A stretch of 64,000 bases of DNA from Solirubrobacterales bacterium (GTDB taxonomy: Bacteria; Actinomycetota; Thermoleophilia; Solirubrobacterales; Solirubrobacteraceae), in NCBI GenBank assembly GCA_027315115.1, contig DAHUYQ010000024.1:1-64000 (forward strand), read 5' to 3'. Shown here in pieces: positions 36,245 to 44,733 of the stretch. Position numbers and translations under genes: made by a program. The notes beneath the pieces are model-generated. The model saw only the letters and a program-made list of their open reading frames with translations, ran no database searches and had not been told where the DNA came from. Numbering within the stretch: the stretch's first letter is position 1; every line of letters begins with the position of its first letter.

Positions 36245-37306
36245 TCAGCTTTCGATCTTGCCGATCGTGGCTTCGTCGGCCGCCACGATTTCCGGTGGCA
36301 GCGGCGCGAAGTCGAGCTTCGGGCCGAATTCCTGGCCGGTCGTGACCGCCCACTTCAGGAACGGCTTGAGCAGGTCCGCCTTGGGGCTCTTCAGCGGAAC
36401 CAGGGCGTAGGTGAACGTGGAGATCGGGTACGCTTCCGGCGCCGAAGCGGGCGGATCCACGATCGTGGCTTCGTTGTTGGCCGGGATCGACTTCAGCGTC
36501 TTGGCCGCAGCCTCGATGCTCGGGATGCCGGGCACCGGGAACTTCTTGGCCGCGTTTTCGACCAGCGCGTAGTCGAATTTGTTGGCCAGCACGTAGGCGA
36601 TCGCGATGTAGCCGATCGACCCCTTGGTGTTGGTGATGTCCGCGCCCACGCCGGAGTTCCCCTTGCCGCCGATGCCGACCGGGAAGCTGACCGTGGTCGA
36701 GTGCCCGATCTTCGAGGCCCACTGCGGGCTGACGTGCGAGAGGAAGTTGGTGAAGGCGAACGTGTCGCCGCTGCCGTCGGAGCGGTAGACCGGCGTGATT
36801 TTCTCCGCCGGCAGTTTCACGCCGGGGTTCAGAGCCGCGATCTTGGAGTCGTTCCAGGTCGTGATCTTGCCTTCGTAGATTTCCGCGAGCAGCGGGCCGG
36901 TCAGCTTGAGTTCGTTGCCGACGCCTTCGACGTTGTAGGCGACGTCGGTCGCCGCCAGAGCCCACGGGATCTGGACCACGCCTTTGGCTTCCTTGAACTC
37001 GTCTTCGGTCAGCGGTGCGTCACTGGCGCCGAAGTCGACCGTGCGAGCCGTGATCTGCGCGATCCCGCCGCCGCTTCCGATCGGTCCGTAGGTCACCGCG
37101 ACCTTGGCCTTTTCCTGGTACTCGGGGATCCAATCCCCGGTGATCAGCGGGGCGACCAGCGTGCTGCCGGCGCCCACCAGCGTCTTGGACCCGCTCGACG
37201 CGCCGCTGCTTTCGCTGCCTTTTTCTTTGGAGCTGGAACCGCACGCGGCGACGCCCAGCATGAGCAGCGCCGCTGAGGCCAGCGCGCCGATCTTTCTCGT
37301 CTTCAA
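36245..37306 (-). CDS. pstS: Phosphate-binding lipoprotein PstS (set 1)
   Basis: 353-residue periplasm-side phosphate receptor. The signal peptide ends in a lipobox, GVAAC. Phosphate-contact motifs are GAGSTLVAP near residue 46, GSGGGIAQI, DFGASDAPL and RSDGSGDTF. The TTG at 37306 is chosen because AGAGGAG lies 7-8 bases upstream; a longer frame to 37366 gives a poor signal peptide. First gene of pstSCAB-phoU. A PHO box lies about 100 bp upstream, within the end of the preceding regulator gene. Glutamate codons are mostly GAA. Confidence 0.94.
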   Translation of the reverse strand: MKTRKIGALASAALLMLGVAACGSSSKEKGSESSGASSGSKTLVGAGSTLVAPLITGDWIPEYQEKAKVAVTYGPIGSGGGIAQITARTVDFGASDAPLTEDEFKEAKGVVQIPWALAATDVAYNVEGVGNELKLTGPLLAEIYEGKITTWNDSKIAALNPGVKLPAEKITPVYRSDGSGDTFAFTNFLSHVSPQWASKIGHSTTVSFPVGIGGKGNSGVGADITNTKGSIGYIAIAYVLANKFDYALVENAAKKFPVPGIPSIEAAAKTLKSIPANNEATIVDPPASAPEAYPISTFTYALVPLKSPKADLLKPFLKWAVTTGQEFGPKLDFAPLPPEIVAADEATIGKIES

Positions 37307-37385
37307 TGCCAATCTCCTCTGGCTTGTCGTTTGCGCGTGGCCGGCTGTTACGCGCTTGCCGGCCACTGTGCCGCCCGGAGTGTGC

Positions 37386-37811
37386 TCAGCCGGGGACGGA
37401 CCCGTTGTGAAGATCTCGTGAAGGTTGGGGATGGAACCGATATCCGAAGCCTGCGTGGGTGTGGATGAAGCGCCGGTCGGGCAGCGCTCGCTCCAGCTTC
37501 CCCCGCAGCTTGCTCACGTAGACGTCCACGGAGCGGTCGCCGGAGCGCATCGAGCCGCCCCACACGGCCTCGTAGAGCTCCTCGCGCGAGACGATCGTGC
37601 CGGCTCGGCGCGCAAGCGCCACCAGCAGCGCAAACTCGCGCACCGAGAGCATCAGCGCCTGGCCGCTGGCCAGCGCCAGCCCCTCGTCGGGTTTGATCTC
37701 CAGCTCGCCGACGTGCAGGGTCGCCTCGTCCGCGACGAGCTCGGGCCTCGCAAGCCCCTCCACGCCGTCATGTGATGTCGCGACCCCGACGTTCTGATGC
37801 GAAGCTGCCAC
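37386..37811 (-). CDS. PhoB-like DNA-binding protein lacking a receiver domain
   Basis: 141 residues consisting of little more than an OmpR/PhoB winged-helix domain: LSVREFALLVALARRAGTIV, SREELYEAVWG, RSVDVYVSKLRGKLERALP and IHTHAGFGYRF. The sequence closely follows the DNA-binding half of the full response regulator at 18816-19721, down to RSVDVxVxKLRxKLE and IHTHxGxGYRF. Receiver residues are absent, so it cannot be phosphorylated in the usual way. It lies directly upstream of pstS1 in the same orientation and has a three-unit PHO box 43 bp before its start. It may act as a constitutive activator, a competitor of the full regulator, or a PhoU-controlled factor. The GTG start at 37811 has no clear Shine-Dalgarno. 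Confidence 0.82.
   Translation of the reverse strand: MAASHQNVGVATSHDGVEGLARPELVADEATLHVGELEIKPDEGLALASGQALMLSVREFALLVALARRAGTIVSREELYEAVWGGSMRSGDRSVDVYVSKLRGKLERALPDRRFIHTHAGFGYRFHPQPSRDLHNGSVPG
37402..37423 (-). promoter_or_regulatory. PHO box of the pstS1 operon
   Basis: On the minus strand CTTCACGAGAT is followed directly by CTTCACAACGG: two 11-bp units with an identical CTTCAC core, the known form of the PhoP/PhoB binding site. It faces pstS1 and lies inside the last codons of the receiver-less regulator gene. Confidence 0.75.
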
Positions 37812-37853
37812 TGGGAAACAGCCTGGCCGCTCACGGCCGGGTCAATCGTTGCG

Positions 37854-37886
37854 CGCTCGTGACCGACGTGTGAACAACGAGTGAAC
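37854..37886 (-). promoter_or_regulatory. Three-unit PHO box between regulator and DUF47 gene
   Basis: Read on the minus strand, GTTCACTCGTT, GTTCACACGTC and GGTCACGAGCG follow each other without gaps, each 11 bp. All three match the G(G/T)TCAC core of the Streptomyces PHO box. They face the receiver-less regulator (start 37811) and lie 83 bp from the divergent DUF47 gene (start 37969), so they could serve both. Confidence 0.78.
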
Positions 37887-37968
37887 GACCGCAACGATCG
37901 CCCGTTTGCCCGTCATGGCGGCCCGCTCGGTCGTGCACCGCATGCAGCGCAGCCGGTACGCTGGGCCG

Positions 37969-38598
37969 ATGAGCGCGCTGCGGCGAAGCGTTGACGGCGA
38001 TCTGGCCGACCTGCTCGAGCGGGGCGGCGAGGTGATCGTGCGCGCAAGTCGGCTGATGCGCGACCTGCTCGCCGACTACCCCGAGCGCGCGTCGCTGGCG
38101 CAGGAGATCGGCGAGTGCGAGCAGGAGGGCGACTCGATCACCCACGACATCATCTATCGGATCAGGGGCCCCAAGCGTGTGAAGGCGCCGTTCGAGCCGG
38201 GCGAAGGATTTGCGCTCGCCACGGCGCTCGACGACATCGTCGACCACACCGAGCAGACCGCGGCGCTGCTCGGCCTATATGGGATCGAAGCTCCGATGGA
38301 GCGCGCGGTCGAGCTGGCCGACGTGCTCGTGGAGTCCTCAGAGCAGGTGCTGCAGGCGTTGCGCAGCCTCACCTCCGGCGATGACGTCTCGGCTCGCCTG
38401 GTCGAGATCCACCGGCTGGAGAACATTGGCGACAACCTGCTGCGCGACGGCGTGGCCGCGCTGTTCGCCGGCGGCGCTGACCCGATGGTCGTGATCCGCT
38501 GGAAGGACATCTTCGAGTCGCTGGAGGCCGCGATCGACGCCTGCGAGACCGTCGCGCACGTGATCGAGGGGATCACGCTGCGGGCACGGAGCAGGTAG
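37969..38598 (+). CDS. DUF47/PhoU-like protein (Pit accessory type)
   Basis: 209-residue all-alpha protein of the DUF47 family, distant relatives of PhoU. Motifs include ECEQEGDSITHDIIYRI, TALDDIVDHTEQTAALLGLY and HRLENIGDNLLRDGVAALFA, with the E-x-x-D and NIGD metal-binding pattern. DUF47 proteins usually partner a PitA-type low-affinity phosphate transporter; none is present next to it here, so it may act on the Pst systems or on a distant pit gene. The ATG at 37969 is chosen at the start of the conserved region. Divergent from the receiver-less regulator across the three-unit PHO box. Confidence 0.82.
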   Translation: MSALRRSVDGDLADLLERGGEVIVRASRLMRDLLADYPERASLAQEIGECEQEGDSITHDIIYRIRGPKRVKAPFEPGEGFALATALDDIVDHTEQTAALLGLYGIEAPMERAVELADVLVESSEQVLQALRSLTSGDDVSARLVEIHRLENIGDNLLRDGVAALFAGGADPMVVIRWKDIFESLEAAIDACETVAHVIEGITLRARSR

Positions 38599-38682
38599 GG
38601 CCTGCGCCGCGCCCTGGCCGGGCCCGGCGGCCCGCGACGCGGCCCGCTCGCCACGGCGCCGCCCCGCTCCAGCGCCCACCCG

Positions 38683-41187
38683 CTACGCCGCCTGCTCGCG
38701 CTCGCTCTCCTCTGCGCCCGCCATCGTGGCCACGTAGCCTTCCGCTAGTCGTTGCATCGCGCCCTCCCAGGTGCGCTCGCGGACTCGGGCCAGGCCGGCC
38801 GACGCCAGGCGGCGATGCAGCAGTGGCGAGGCGGTGACCTCGAGCAGCGCTCCCGCCAGCGCCGGCGCATGCGGCTCGCAGAGCAGGCCGCTGACATGGT
38901 CCTCGATCAGCGTCAGCGGGCCGCCCTTGGCGACGGCGACCACCGGCAGGCCGCTCGCCTGCGCCTCGAGGATCACCTGCCCGAAGGTGTCGGTCTGACT
39001 CGGGAACACGAACACGTCGGCGTTCGCGTAGGCGCGGGCGAGGTCCGATCCCTGCAGCCATCCCAGGAAGCTCGCGTGCTCCCCGAGCCGCCCGCGCAGC
39101 ATCTCCTGCTCGGGCCCGCCGCCGGCGAGCACCAGGTGCAGGCGCGGATCGCGTGCGCGCGCGAGCTCGAAGCTCTCGGCGAGCAGATCGGCCCCCTTCT
39201 CGTGCGTGATGCGACCGGCGTAGAGCACGTCGATCCGTGCGATCTCGCCGCTGCTCGCGTCCACGCCGGCCGGCCTCTCGGTGGCCTTCGACGGGCCGTG
39301 CAGCGATGGCCGCTGCCGCAGCGAGGGAGAGAACCTGCTCGTGTCCACGCCCCGGTCCCAGCGCATCACCCGCTCTGCGGGAACGCCGATCTCGGCGAGG
39401 GCGGCGTCGGAGGCGGCGCTGGGGGAGAGCACCATGTCGCAGGCGCCGTAGAAGGCTCCGACGGCGCTCGCCATCGCCGCCGCGATGCTCTGCCGGCCTG
39501 AGCGCAGCGCCGCGTAGGCGGTCAGCTCGGTGTGGTAGCTGCCGATCAGCGGCAGGCTCAGCGCGCGCGCGAGCAGCACGCCGGCCACGCCGGCCGGACC
39601 GGGGGAGCAGACGTGGATCGCGTCGAACCCGCCGTCGGTGAGGGTCTCCACGGCGGATGGCAGGCTCGGCACGCCGATACGCAGGCCGGGATAGAAGGGG
39701 ACGTCCACCTCCGCGACGGCCGCGAGGCGGCGGTCCACCTCAGGGTCGGTGCCGACCACCTCGATCTCGAAGCCGGGCACGCCACGGTGGCGGATTTCCT
39801 CGATCGTGCGGCTGACGCCGTGGGTGGCGCCGATGCCGTCGGCGATGATCGCCACGCGGGGTTGCTCGCCCTCGCCGCGGCCGATATCGATCTTCGCGCG
39901 CTCACGGGCGAGGAACGCCTTGGCGGGCGCGTATGGGATCGCGGCGATGCACGCCTCAAAGACGCCGAATGCCGCGGACTCGATGCTTTGCTCGCCGGAG
40001 ATCGCCTCCAGCGCCTGGTCGACCGCGCCGCGCAGCTTGCGCTCGTGAGCGCGGGATGCCTTGCGGTAGAGCCCGGAGTGGCTGAAGCCGTCCTGCTGCA
40101 GGTGGGCGATCAGACCACGCTCGTCGAGGTGGTCGAGCTCCACCGCCGCGAGCCAGGCGCGCAGCAGCGCGCGTGCGTCGGCCGGCGTCAGATCGCCGGC
40201 GCCGCTGCCGTGGCGGGCGTCGCCTTCGCGCAGCACCCGCGCGGCCATGCTCAGGACGGCGTGGGGATTCGGAGTCGCGCCCGCCTCGCCCAGCTCGCCC
40301 GCCTCGCCCAGCCCGCCCGCCTCGCTCGCCCCGCCCGCTGCGCGAGCCTCGCCCGGCGCCCCTGCGCCGCGCCCGATCGAGCGGGCCGCCAGCGCGATCG
40401 CGGCATGGGCCCACTTCGCCGCGCTGCCATGCGAGCCGCCGGGCGCCACGTTGCCCGTGCGCACGTGCGCCAGGAACTGCTCGACGCTGTGAGCCCCGTG
40501 CGCCTCGGTCCAGGTGCGCCCGATGTCGACGCCGGCGTGGTCGTCGCTGCCGCCGATGCCGGCGCCGTCGAGCGCGCCGATGTAGGTGGCGGCCGGGATG
40601 TTCAGCTCGCGGGCGCGGGCGCCGTTTCGCACCTCCCAGACCCTGAACATCTCGGCCAGGCGCCTGCGGTGACGGGCCGTGAGCGTCGCCGCCACCGAGT
40701 AGTAGGGGTGCGCCAGCGCGCAGGCGATCCTGCGCTCGTGCATGTAGATCGCGCACTGCTCGACGTTGTCGTTGTGCGCCTGCAGCCATTGGTGGTCTTC
40801 GGGTGTGATGCCGTAGCAGAGCACGTGCACCGCCTGCGGCTCTCCCCTGAAGCCGACCGTCAGCTCCTCCGAGATGAAGACGTCCGGTCTGTCGGCGATC
40901 TGCAGGACGCCGTCTATCGTGTCGTGGTCGGTGATGGTGACGAAGTCCATGCCCCGCCGCTTGGCCAGCTCGTAGACCTCCTCCGGCGGTGTCGCGCACT
41001 CGGGCAGGCCGACCGCCCGCTGCACTCCCAGCCGCGAGATCTCCGAAGCGCTGGAGTGAGCGTGCATGTCCACCCTCGCGGGTGAGCGCCGCGCCTGCCC
41101 CCTTGGCTGCTCGCCTGTCACAGAGATGGCCTGCCCCGTCCCGCCGAACGGGCCCTGCGTCTCGGCGCTCTGCTCCGAAATGCTCAT
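38683..41187 (-). CDS. PHP-domain / GT4 glycosyltransferase fusion
   Basis: 834 residues. Residues 38-250 are a PHP-type metal-dependent phosphoesterase domain: VDMHAHSSASE (HxH), VTITDHDTIDG and GGSDDHAG. A linker follows with a low-complexity stretch (GLGEAGELGEAG). Residues 450-825 are a GT-B glycosyltransferase of family 4: VAIIADGIGATHGVSRTIEE, PLIGSYHTELTAYAALRSGR, VLYAGRITHEKGADLLAESF, and the donor-site VFPSQTDTFGQVILEAQASG. GT4 members add sugars to lipid or polyprenyl acceptors. A PHO box 85 bp upstream suggests induction in phosphate starvation, when many bacteria replace phospholipids with glycolipids. ATG 41187 follows GGACGGGAG. Confidence 0.8.
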   Translation of the reverse strand: MSISEQSAETQGPFGGTGQAISVTGEQPRGQARRSPARVDMHAHSSASEISRLGVQRAVGLPECATPPEEVYELAKRRGMDFVTITDHDTIDGVLQIADRPDVFISEELTVGFRGEPQAVHVLCYGITPEDHQWLQAHNDNVEQCAIYMHERRIACALAHPYYSVAATLTARHRRRLAEMFRVWEVRNGARARELNIPAATYIGALDGAGIGGSDDHAGVDIGRTWTEAHGAHSVEQFLAHVRTGNVAPGGSHGSAAKWAHAAIALAARSIGRGAGAPGEARAAGGASEAGGLGEAGELGEAGATPNPHAVLSMAARVLREGDARHGSGAGDLTPADARALLRAWLAAVELDHLDERGLIAHLQQDGFSHSGLYRKASRAHERKLRGAVDQALEAISGEQSIESAAFGVFEACIAAIPYAPAKAFLARERAKIDIGRGEGEQPRVAIIADGIGATHGVSRTIEEIRHRGVPGFEIEVVGTDPEVDRRLAAVAEVDVPFYPGLRIGVPSLPSAVETLTDGGFDAIHVCSPGPAGVAGVLLARALSLPLIGSYHTELTAYAALRSGRQSIAAAMASAVGAFYGACDMVLSPSAASDAALAEIGVPAERVMRWDRGVDTSRFSPSLRQRPSLHGPSKATERPAGVDASSGEIARIDVLYAGRITHEKGADLLAESFELARARDPRLHLVLAGGGPEQEMLRGRLGEHASFLGWLQGSDLARAYANADVFVFPSQTDTFGQVILEAQASGLPVVAVAKGGPLTLIEDHVSGLLCEPHAPALAGALLEVTASPLLHRRLASAGLARVRERTWEGAMQRLAEGYVATMAGAEESEREQAA

Positions 41188-41258
41188 CTCCCGTCCTCTC
41201 TTATCTATCTCTCCAGTTACGCCGAGATGTTCTCCGGAAATAGCGCTCACCCTTGTAA

Positions 41259-41293
41259 CCGAATGACCGCCATTCGGTGAAGGGTTTGTGAAC
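41259..41293 (-). promoter_or_regulatory. PHO box and adjoining hairpin before the PHP-GT gene
   Basis: On the minus strand GTTCACAAACC (41293-41283) is followed by CTTCACCGAAT (41282-41272), two 11-bp PHO units facing the PHP-glycosyltransferase gene. The 7-bp inverted repeat CCGAATG (41259-41265) / CATTCGG (41271-41277) overlaps the proximal unit. Confidence 0.7.
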
Positions 41294-41345
41294 GGATGTT
41301 GTCTTCGACCGCGCGGCGGGGGGGCGCCGACATGGCTATTCGGCC

Positions 41346-41561
41346 TCAAGCGGCAGCGTCGTGGGCGCCGGGTGCGGGGAGCGCGTCGAGTATCGCCTTG
41401 GGCAGCCGCCTGCTCGCGCCCCAGATCTCTATGGCCACGACCTCGTCGGTGACGGCGTTGTGGTCCACCAGCCCCCACTCGACCTCCTCGCTGACGACAC
41501 GGCTTGCCGGCCCGGTGGGGAGCCACGCAATGTCTGCGTCGCGATCGTAGTAGGCGTACAT
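41346..41561 (-). CDS. DUF2283 small protein (antitoxin-like)
   Basis: 71 residues of the DUF2283 family: YAYYDRDADIAWLP, then VEWGLVDHNAVTDEVVAIEI and WGASRRLP. The ATG at 41561 has GGAG five bases upstream. It starts 20 bp after the DUF4258 gene on the same strand. DUF2283 genes commonly pair with DUF4258 genes in an arrangement resembling type II toxin-antitoxin modules; this is inferred from organisation. Confidence 0.75.
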   Translation of the reverse strand: MYAYYDRDADIAWLPTGPASRVVSEEVEWGLVDHNAVTDEVVAIEIWGASRRLPKAILDALPAPGAHDAAA

Positions 41562-41580
41562 GATCACTCCAGAATAGCTC

Positions 41581-41856
41581 TCAGTCGTTGACCAATCTCA
41601 GATGGCGTCTGCGCCGGCGACGCTTGGGCCAGACGGTGACGATTCGCGCGGCATGAAGGTCGTCTTTGTGCGGGTGCACGTAGAGAACGACGAAGCCCGC
41701 TGCCTCGATCCGCCAGTCAGCGTCGCCGTCATTGGGACGGCGCAATTGATGCAGGTCGTTGACCGCCTGCTCGACGGCCTTGCGGGTCAGACCGCGCTGA
41801 GGCAGTCGCTCGAGTGCATGCACCGTCCATGCAAATCGTGTGATCTGGGCCACCAT
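41581..41856 (-). CDS. DUF4258 small protein (toxin-like)
   Basis: 91 residues of the DUF4258 family: VHALERLPQRGLTRKAVEQA is the conserved N-terminal helix pair, and FVVLYVHPHKDDLHAARIVT the strand part, with a very basic end (KRRRRRRH). The fold recalls RelE-like toxins. It is upstream of the DUF2283 gene and probably forms an operon with it. Confidence 0.75.
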   Translation of the reverse strand: MVAQITRFAWTVHALERLPQRGLTRKAVEQAVNDLHQLRRPNDGDADWRIEAAGFVVLYVHPHKDDLHAARIVTVWPKRRRRRRHLRLVND

Positions 41857-42025
41857 TGCGCACGGACGCTACGTGTCGTTTGGGATGGGACTGTTGAGAT
41901 CGGAGATCTTGCGGCTGTGTGCCGGCCATGCGGGGAGCGTTTCGTGCTCGACGCAGGCGGCGTGACTCCGCGGGTGGGACGGTGCCGCAGCATGCCGCCC
42001 TCAGCTACCCATATGCTTCGCAGCC

Positions 42026-42898
42026 GTGCACGAACCGATCTCTTACTTCCAGGCGATCATCCTGGGGATCATCCAGGGCGTCGCCGAGCCGTTCCCGATC
42101 TCCAGCCTCGGCCACAGCGTGGTGCTGCCGCATCTCTTCGGCTGGAACATCCACCAGAACAAGCCCTACTTCCTCAGCTTCCTGGTCGGCACGCATGTCG
42201 CCACGGCGCTCGTGCTGATCGGCATCTTCTTCAAAGACTGGGTCGAAATCGTGCGCGGGCTGGTGCGCTCGATCAGGACGCGCAGCATCGCCGGCGACGA
42301 CGTCTACGCGCGGCTGGGCTGGCTGCTGGTGGTCGGCACGGTTCCCGCCGGCATCCTCGGGCTCGCGCTGCAGAAACCGCTGCAGACCCTGTTCGCCTCG
42401 GCCTCGGCGGCGGCCGCGTTCCTGATCGTCAACGGCATCGCGCTGCTGGCGTTCGAGCGCCTGCGCGCGCGCCCTCCGCGACCGGGCGACTACAAGGGCG
42501 ACTCCGACAAGCGGCTCGCCAGGCTGCGCTGGGGCCAGGCATTCGGGATCGGGACCGCTCAGGCGGCGGCTCTGGTGCCGGGCATCTCGCGAGAGGGATT
42601 CGCGATGGGCGGCGGCCTGATCTCGGGCCTCTCCAACGAGGACGCCGCGCGCTACGCCTTCCTGCTGGCCACGCCGATCATCCTCGCCGCCGGTCTGCTG
42701 AAGCTCCCGCAGCTTCTGGGCCCCGACGGGAATGGGGTGCGCGGGCAGGCGTTCGTGGCGGCGCTCGTGGCGGCGGTGGCGACCTTCTTCGCCGTGAAGT
42801 TCCTACTGCGCTACTTCCAGACCAACCGCCTGACGGCGTTCGGGGTCTACTGCATCGGGCTCGGAGCAGTGTGCAGCGTCGTCTTCGCCGTTAGCTGA
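42026..42898 (+). CDS. uppP: Undecaprenyl-diphosphatase (UppP/BacA family)
   Basis: 290-residue membrane enzyme that dephosphorylates undecaprenyl diphosphate to recycle the wall-lipid carrier. Motif 1 is GIIQGVAEPFPISSLGHSVV, with the catalytic-site Glu, Ser and His kept, but differing from the usual EFLPISSSGH. Motif 2 is LVPGISREGFAMGGGL, with the Arg kept and the usual Ser after it changed to Glu. Eight helices are predicted. The GTG start at 42026 lacks a clear ribosome-binding site. The motif changes suggest a divergent subfamily, so the exact lipid substrate is less certain. It lies inside the phosphate island, but no PHO box precedes it. Confidence 0.8.
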   Translation: MHEPISYFQAIILGIIQGVAEPFPISSLGHSVVLPHLFGWNIHQNKPYFLSFLVGTHVATALVLIGIFFKDWVEIVRGLVRSIRTRSIAGDDVYARLGWLLVVGTVPAGILGLALQKPLQTLFASASAAAAFLIVNGIALLAFERLRARPPRPGDYKGDSDKRLARLRWGQAFGIGTAQAAALVPGISREGFAMGGGLISGLSNEDAARYAFLLATPIILAAGLLKLPQLLGPDGNGVRGQAFVAALVAAVATFFAVKFLLRYFQTNRLTAFGVYCIGLGAVCSVVFAVS

Positions 42899-42973
42899 GG
42901 GCCGTGCGGCGCACGGCGCACGCCGCGCCAGATCGCCCGGCGCACCGTCAGGGGTCGGCGCCCGACCGGCGCC

Positions 42974-44545
42974 CTACGGATAGGCGTTGTAGACGGCCTT
43001 TTCGAAGCTGGGAAGCTGCACGTTCTCCGCGTAGCCGAGCGTCTGCAGTTTGAAGAGCGCCTCGACGCTCGCCAGCAGCGAGAAGTGGTTGTACTGCCCG
43101 GTCACGTAGGAGCTGCCGGGCTTGACGTACCTGGACAGCAGCAGCATCCCGACGCGCCCACCGCCGACGGGCTGGCCGGTGGCCGTGGTCGTTGGGTCGC
43201 TCGCCGGCAGGTTTGGGTACTTCGGCGTGGCGCAGCAGCCGCTGTCGTCGGCGCCCGTGCCGCTCTGCGGCGCCTGGTCGAAGGCGATCGCGATCATCCC
43301 GCCTTCCTTGTAGGCGGCTGAGCTCTCGATCTCGGGCACGACCTTCTTGAGGAAGCCTTCGGCGGCAGGCAGTCCCGCGGGGGCGCCCGAGCCGCAGCCC
43401 GCCGGGTCGCCGTCTTCGCAGGGGTCGGGCGCGATGTAGGAGAGGGAGGGGGTGGTGTTGGCGGCTTCCAGGTCCTTGGCGAGCTCGCCGATGCCGACGT
43501 TCTCCTCCGCGCAGTTGGAGCTCGAGGTCACCGAGTCGAAGTAGAGGAAGGGGTCGCGCCAGGTCACGAACGGACTGCTCGTGCTCGCGGTCGAGTAGGG
43601 GTCGCTCGCGCCCGCGGCCGGGCGTGGGCACTTGCCCTGCAGGCTCGCCGAGGAGCCTTCGCCGAGACCCTGGACGTACGCCTTCCACGTGTCGCCCGCC
43701 GCGACGAGCTGGTCGCCGACCGTCAGCGCGCTGATTGGATAGAGGCAGCCGGTGCCGAGCGCCTGGCCTTCGGAGCCGGACTTGCCCGGTGAGAGCTGTT
43801 CGTAGGTCGGGCAGCCCGTGAGGGTCTGGGGAGTCGGGCCCTGTCCGCTGATCAGCGCGATCTCGTTGGCGAGCTGGCCAGAGGCCACGGCGAAGTAGCC
43901 GCCGATCAGCTCACCCTGCTGACGCAGCGTGCTCGCCAGATAGGGCGCCTGCGAGCTCGCGCCGAACGCCGCTTCGTAGCCCTGTTCGCCGAGCACGATC
44001 ACGAACACGTGCTTGATCGGCGGCAGCGTCGAGGTTTCGGATTTGCCGCGCGAGCCGCTGCCTTGCGAGCCTTTGCCTGACGGTTCTTCTTCGGATTCCG
44101 AGCCTTTGGAGCCCGATTCTTCCGATTCCTGTTCTTTGGCCCCTTTCCCGGCGCCCGAGGGTTCTTCGCCGGAGGAGCCTTCTTCTTCGCCGCCGGCTGA
44201 TTCTTCTTCGGAGGATGCTTCTTTGGATTCTTCTTCAGGTTCGGAGCTTGCTTCGGTTTCGCTGGTGGAGGTGGAGGTCGAAGTCGTGGTCGTGCCGGTC
44301 GCTGCCGGCGACGGGGCGGAGGCCAGCAGTGCCGGGGCGCTTTCTTGCGGACGGGTCCAGACGCCGAGGCCGACACCGAACGCGAGCAGGGCGACCACCG
44401 CGAACGCGATCGCCCACGGCGAAGGCGTCGGGAACCCGCCATCCTGCCGATCGTGCTCCGGCGTGCCGTGGAGCTCGGAGCCCTCGGCGGGCGTCGGGGC
44501 GTTCTCGCCGCCGTCGGGGGCGTCGGAGCTCGGGGGGCCTTCCAT
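42974..44545 (-). CDS. Membrane-anchored phosphoesterase-family protein (PF04185-like)
   Basis: 523 residues. A short cytoplasmic N-terminus, one helix (about 48-67), a 75-residue Ser/Glu/Gly-rich acidic linker, then an extracytoplasmic domain beginning KHVFVIVLGEQGYEAAFG, which resembles the PF04185 phosphoesterase/acid phosphatase/phospholipase C family. YIAPDPCEDGDP, GGMIAIAFDQAP and YNHFSLLASVEALF match later family blocks. The family's opening Glu/Asn motif is changed here to GEQGY, so activity should not be assumed. Start at 44545 is preferred to 44620 because the latter lies inside a PHO box. Divergent from the zinc-ribbon genes. Scavenging phosphate from organic esters would fit the context. 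Confidence 0.7.
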   Translation of the reverse strand: MEGPPSSDAPDGGENAPTPAEGSELHGTPEHDRQDGGFPTPSPWAIAFAVVALLAFGVGLGVWTRPQESAPALLASAPSPAATGTTTTSTSTSTSETEASSEPEEESKEASSEEESAGGEEEGSSGEEPSGAGKGAKEQESEESGSKGSESEEEPSGKGSQGSGSRGKSETSTLPPIKHVFVIVLGEQGYEAAFGASSQAPYLASTLRQQGELIGGYFAVASGQLANEIALISGQGPTPQTLTGCPTYEQLSPGKSGSEGQALGTGCLYPISALTVGDQLVAAGDTWKAYVQGLGEGSSASLQGKCPRPAAGASDPYSTASTSSPFVTWRDPFLYFDSVTSSSNCAEENVGIGELAKDLEAANTTPSLSYIAPDPCEDGDPAGCGSGAPAGLPAAEGFLKKVVPEIESSAAYKEGGMIAIAFDQAPQSGTGADDSGCCATPKYPNLPASDPTTTATGQPVGGGRVGMLLLSRYVKPGSSYVTGQYNHFSLLASVEALFKLQTLGYAENVQLPSFEKAVYNAYP

Positions 44546-44618
44546 CGCCGGCGAGTCTCGCGTGTGGACGTGTCGATGTTGTGAAGAACCTGTTTGAGCG
44601 GAGGATCCCTCCGCCAAC

Positions 44619-44640
44619 ATTCACTTCCCGTTCACATTTG
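44619..44640 (+). promoter_or_regulatory. PHO box between phosphoesterase and zinc-ribbon genes
   Basis: ATTCACTTCCC (44619-44629) is followed directly by GTTCACATTTG (44630-44640), two 11-bp units with the TTCAC core in register. The orientation faces the zinc-ribbon gene at 44734; the phosphoesterase start lies 74 bp on the other side. Confidence 0.65.
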
Positions 44641-44733
44641 AGGCCGGGTCTCGCCGGATACTGCGCTGGCGCCCGCGTACAGCTCTCGAGCGGCTCTCTA
44701 CGCCGAGGCACAGGCGCAGGGCGCGCAACCCGA

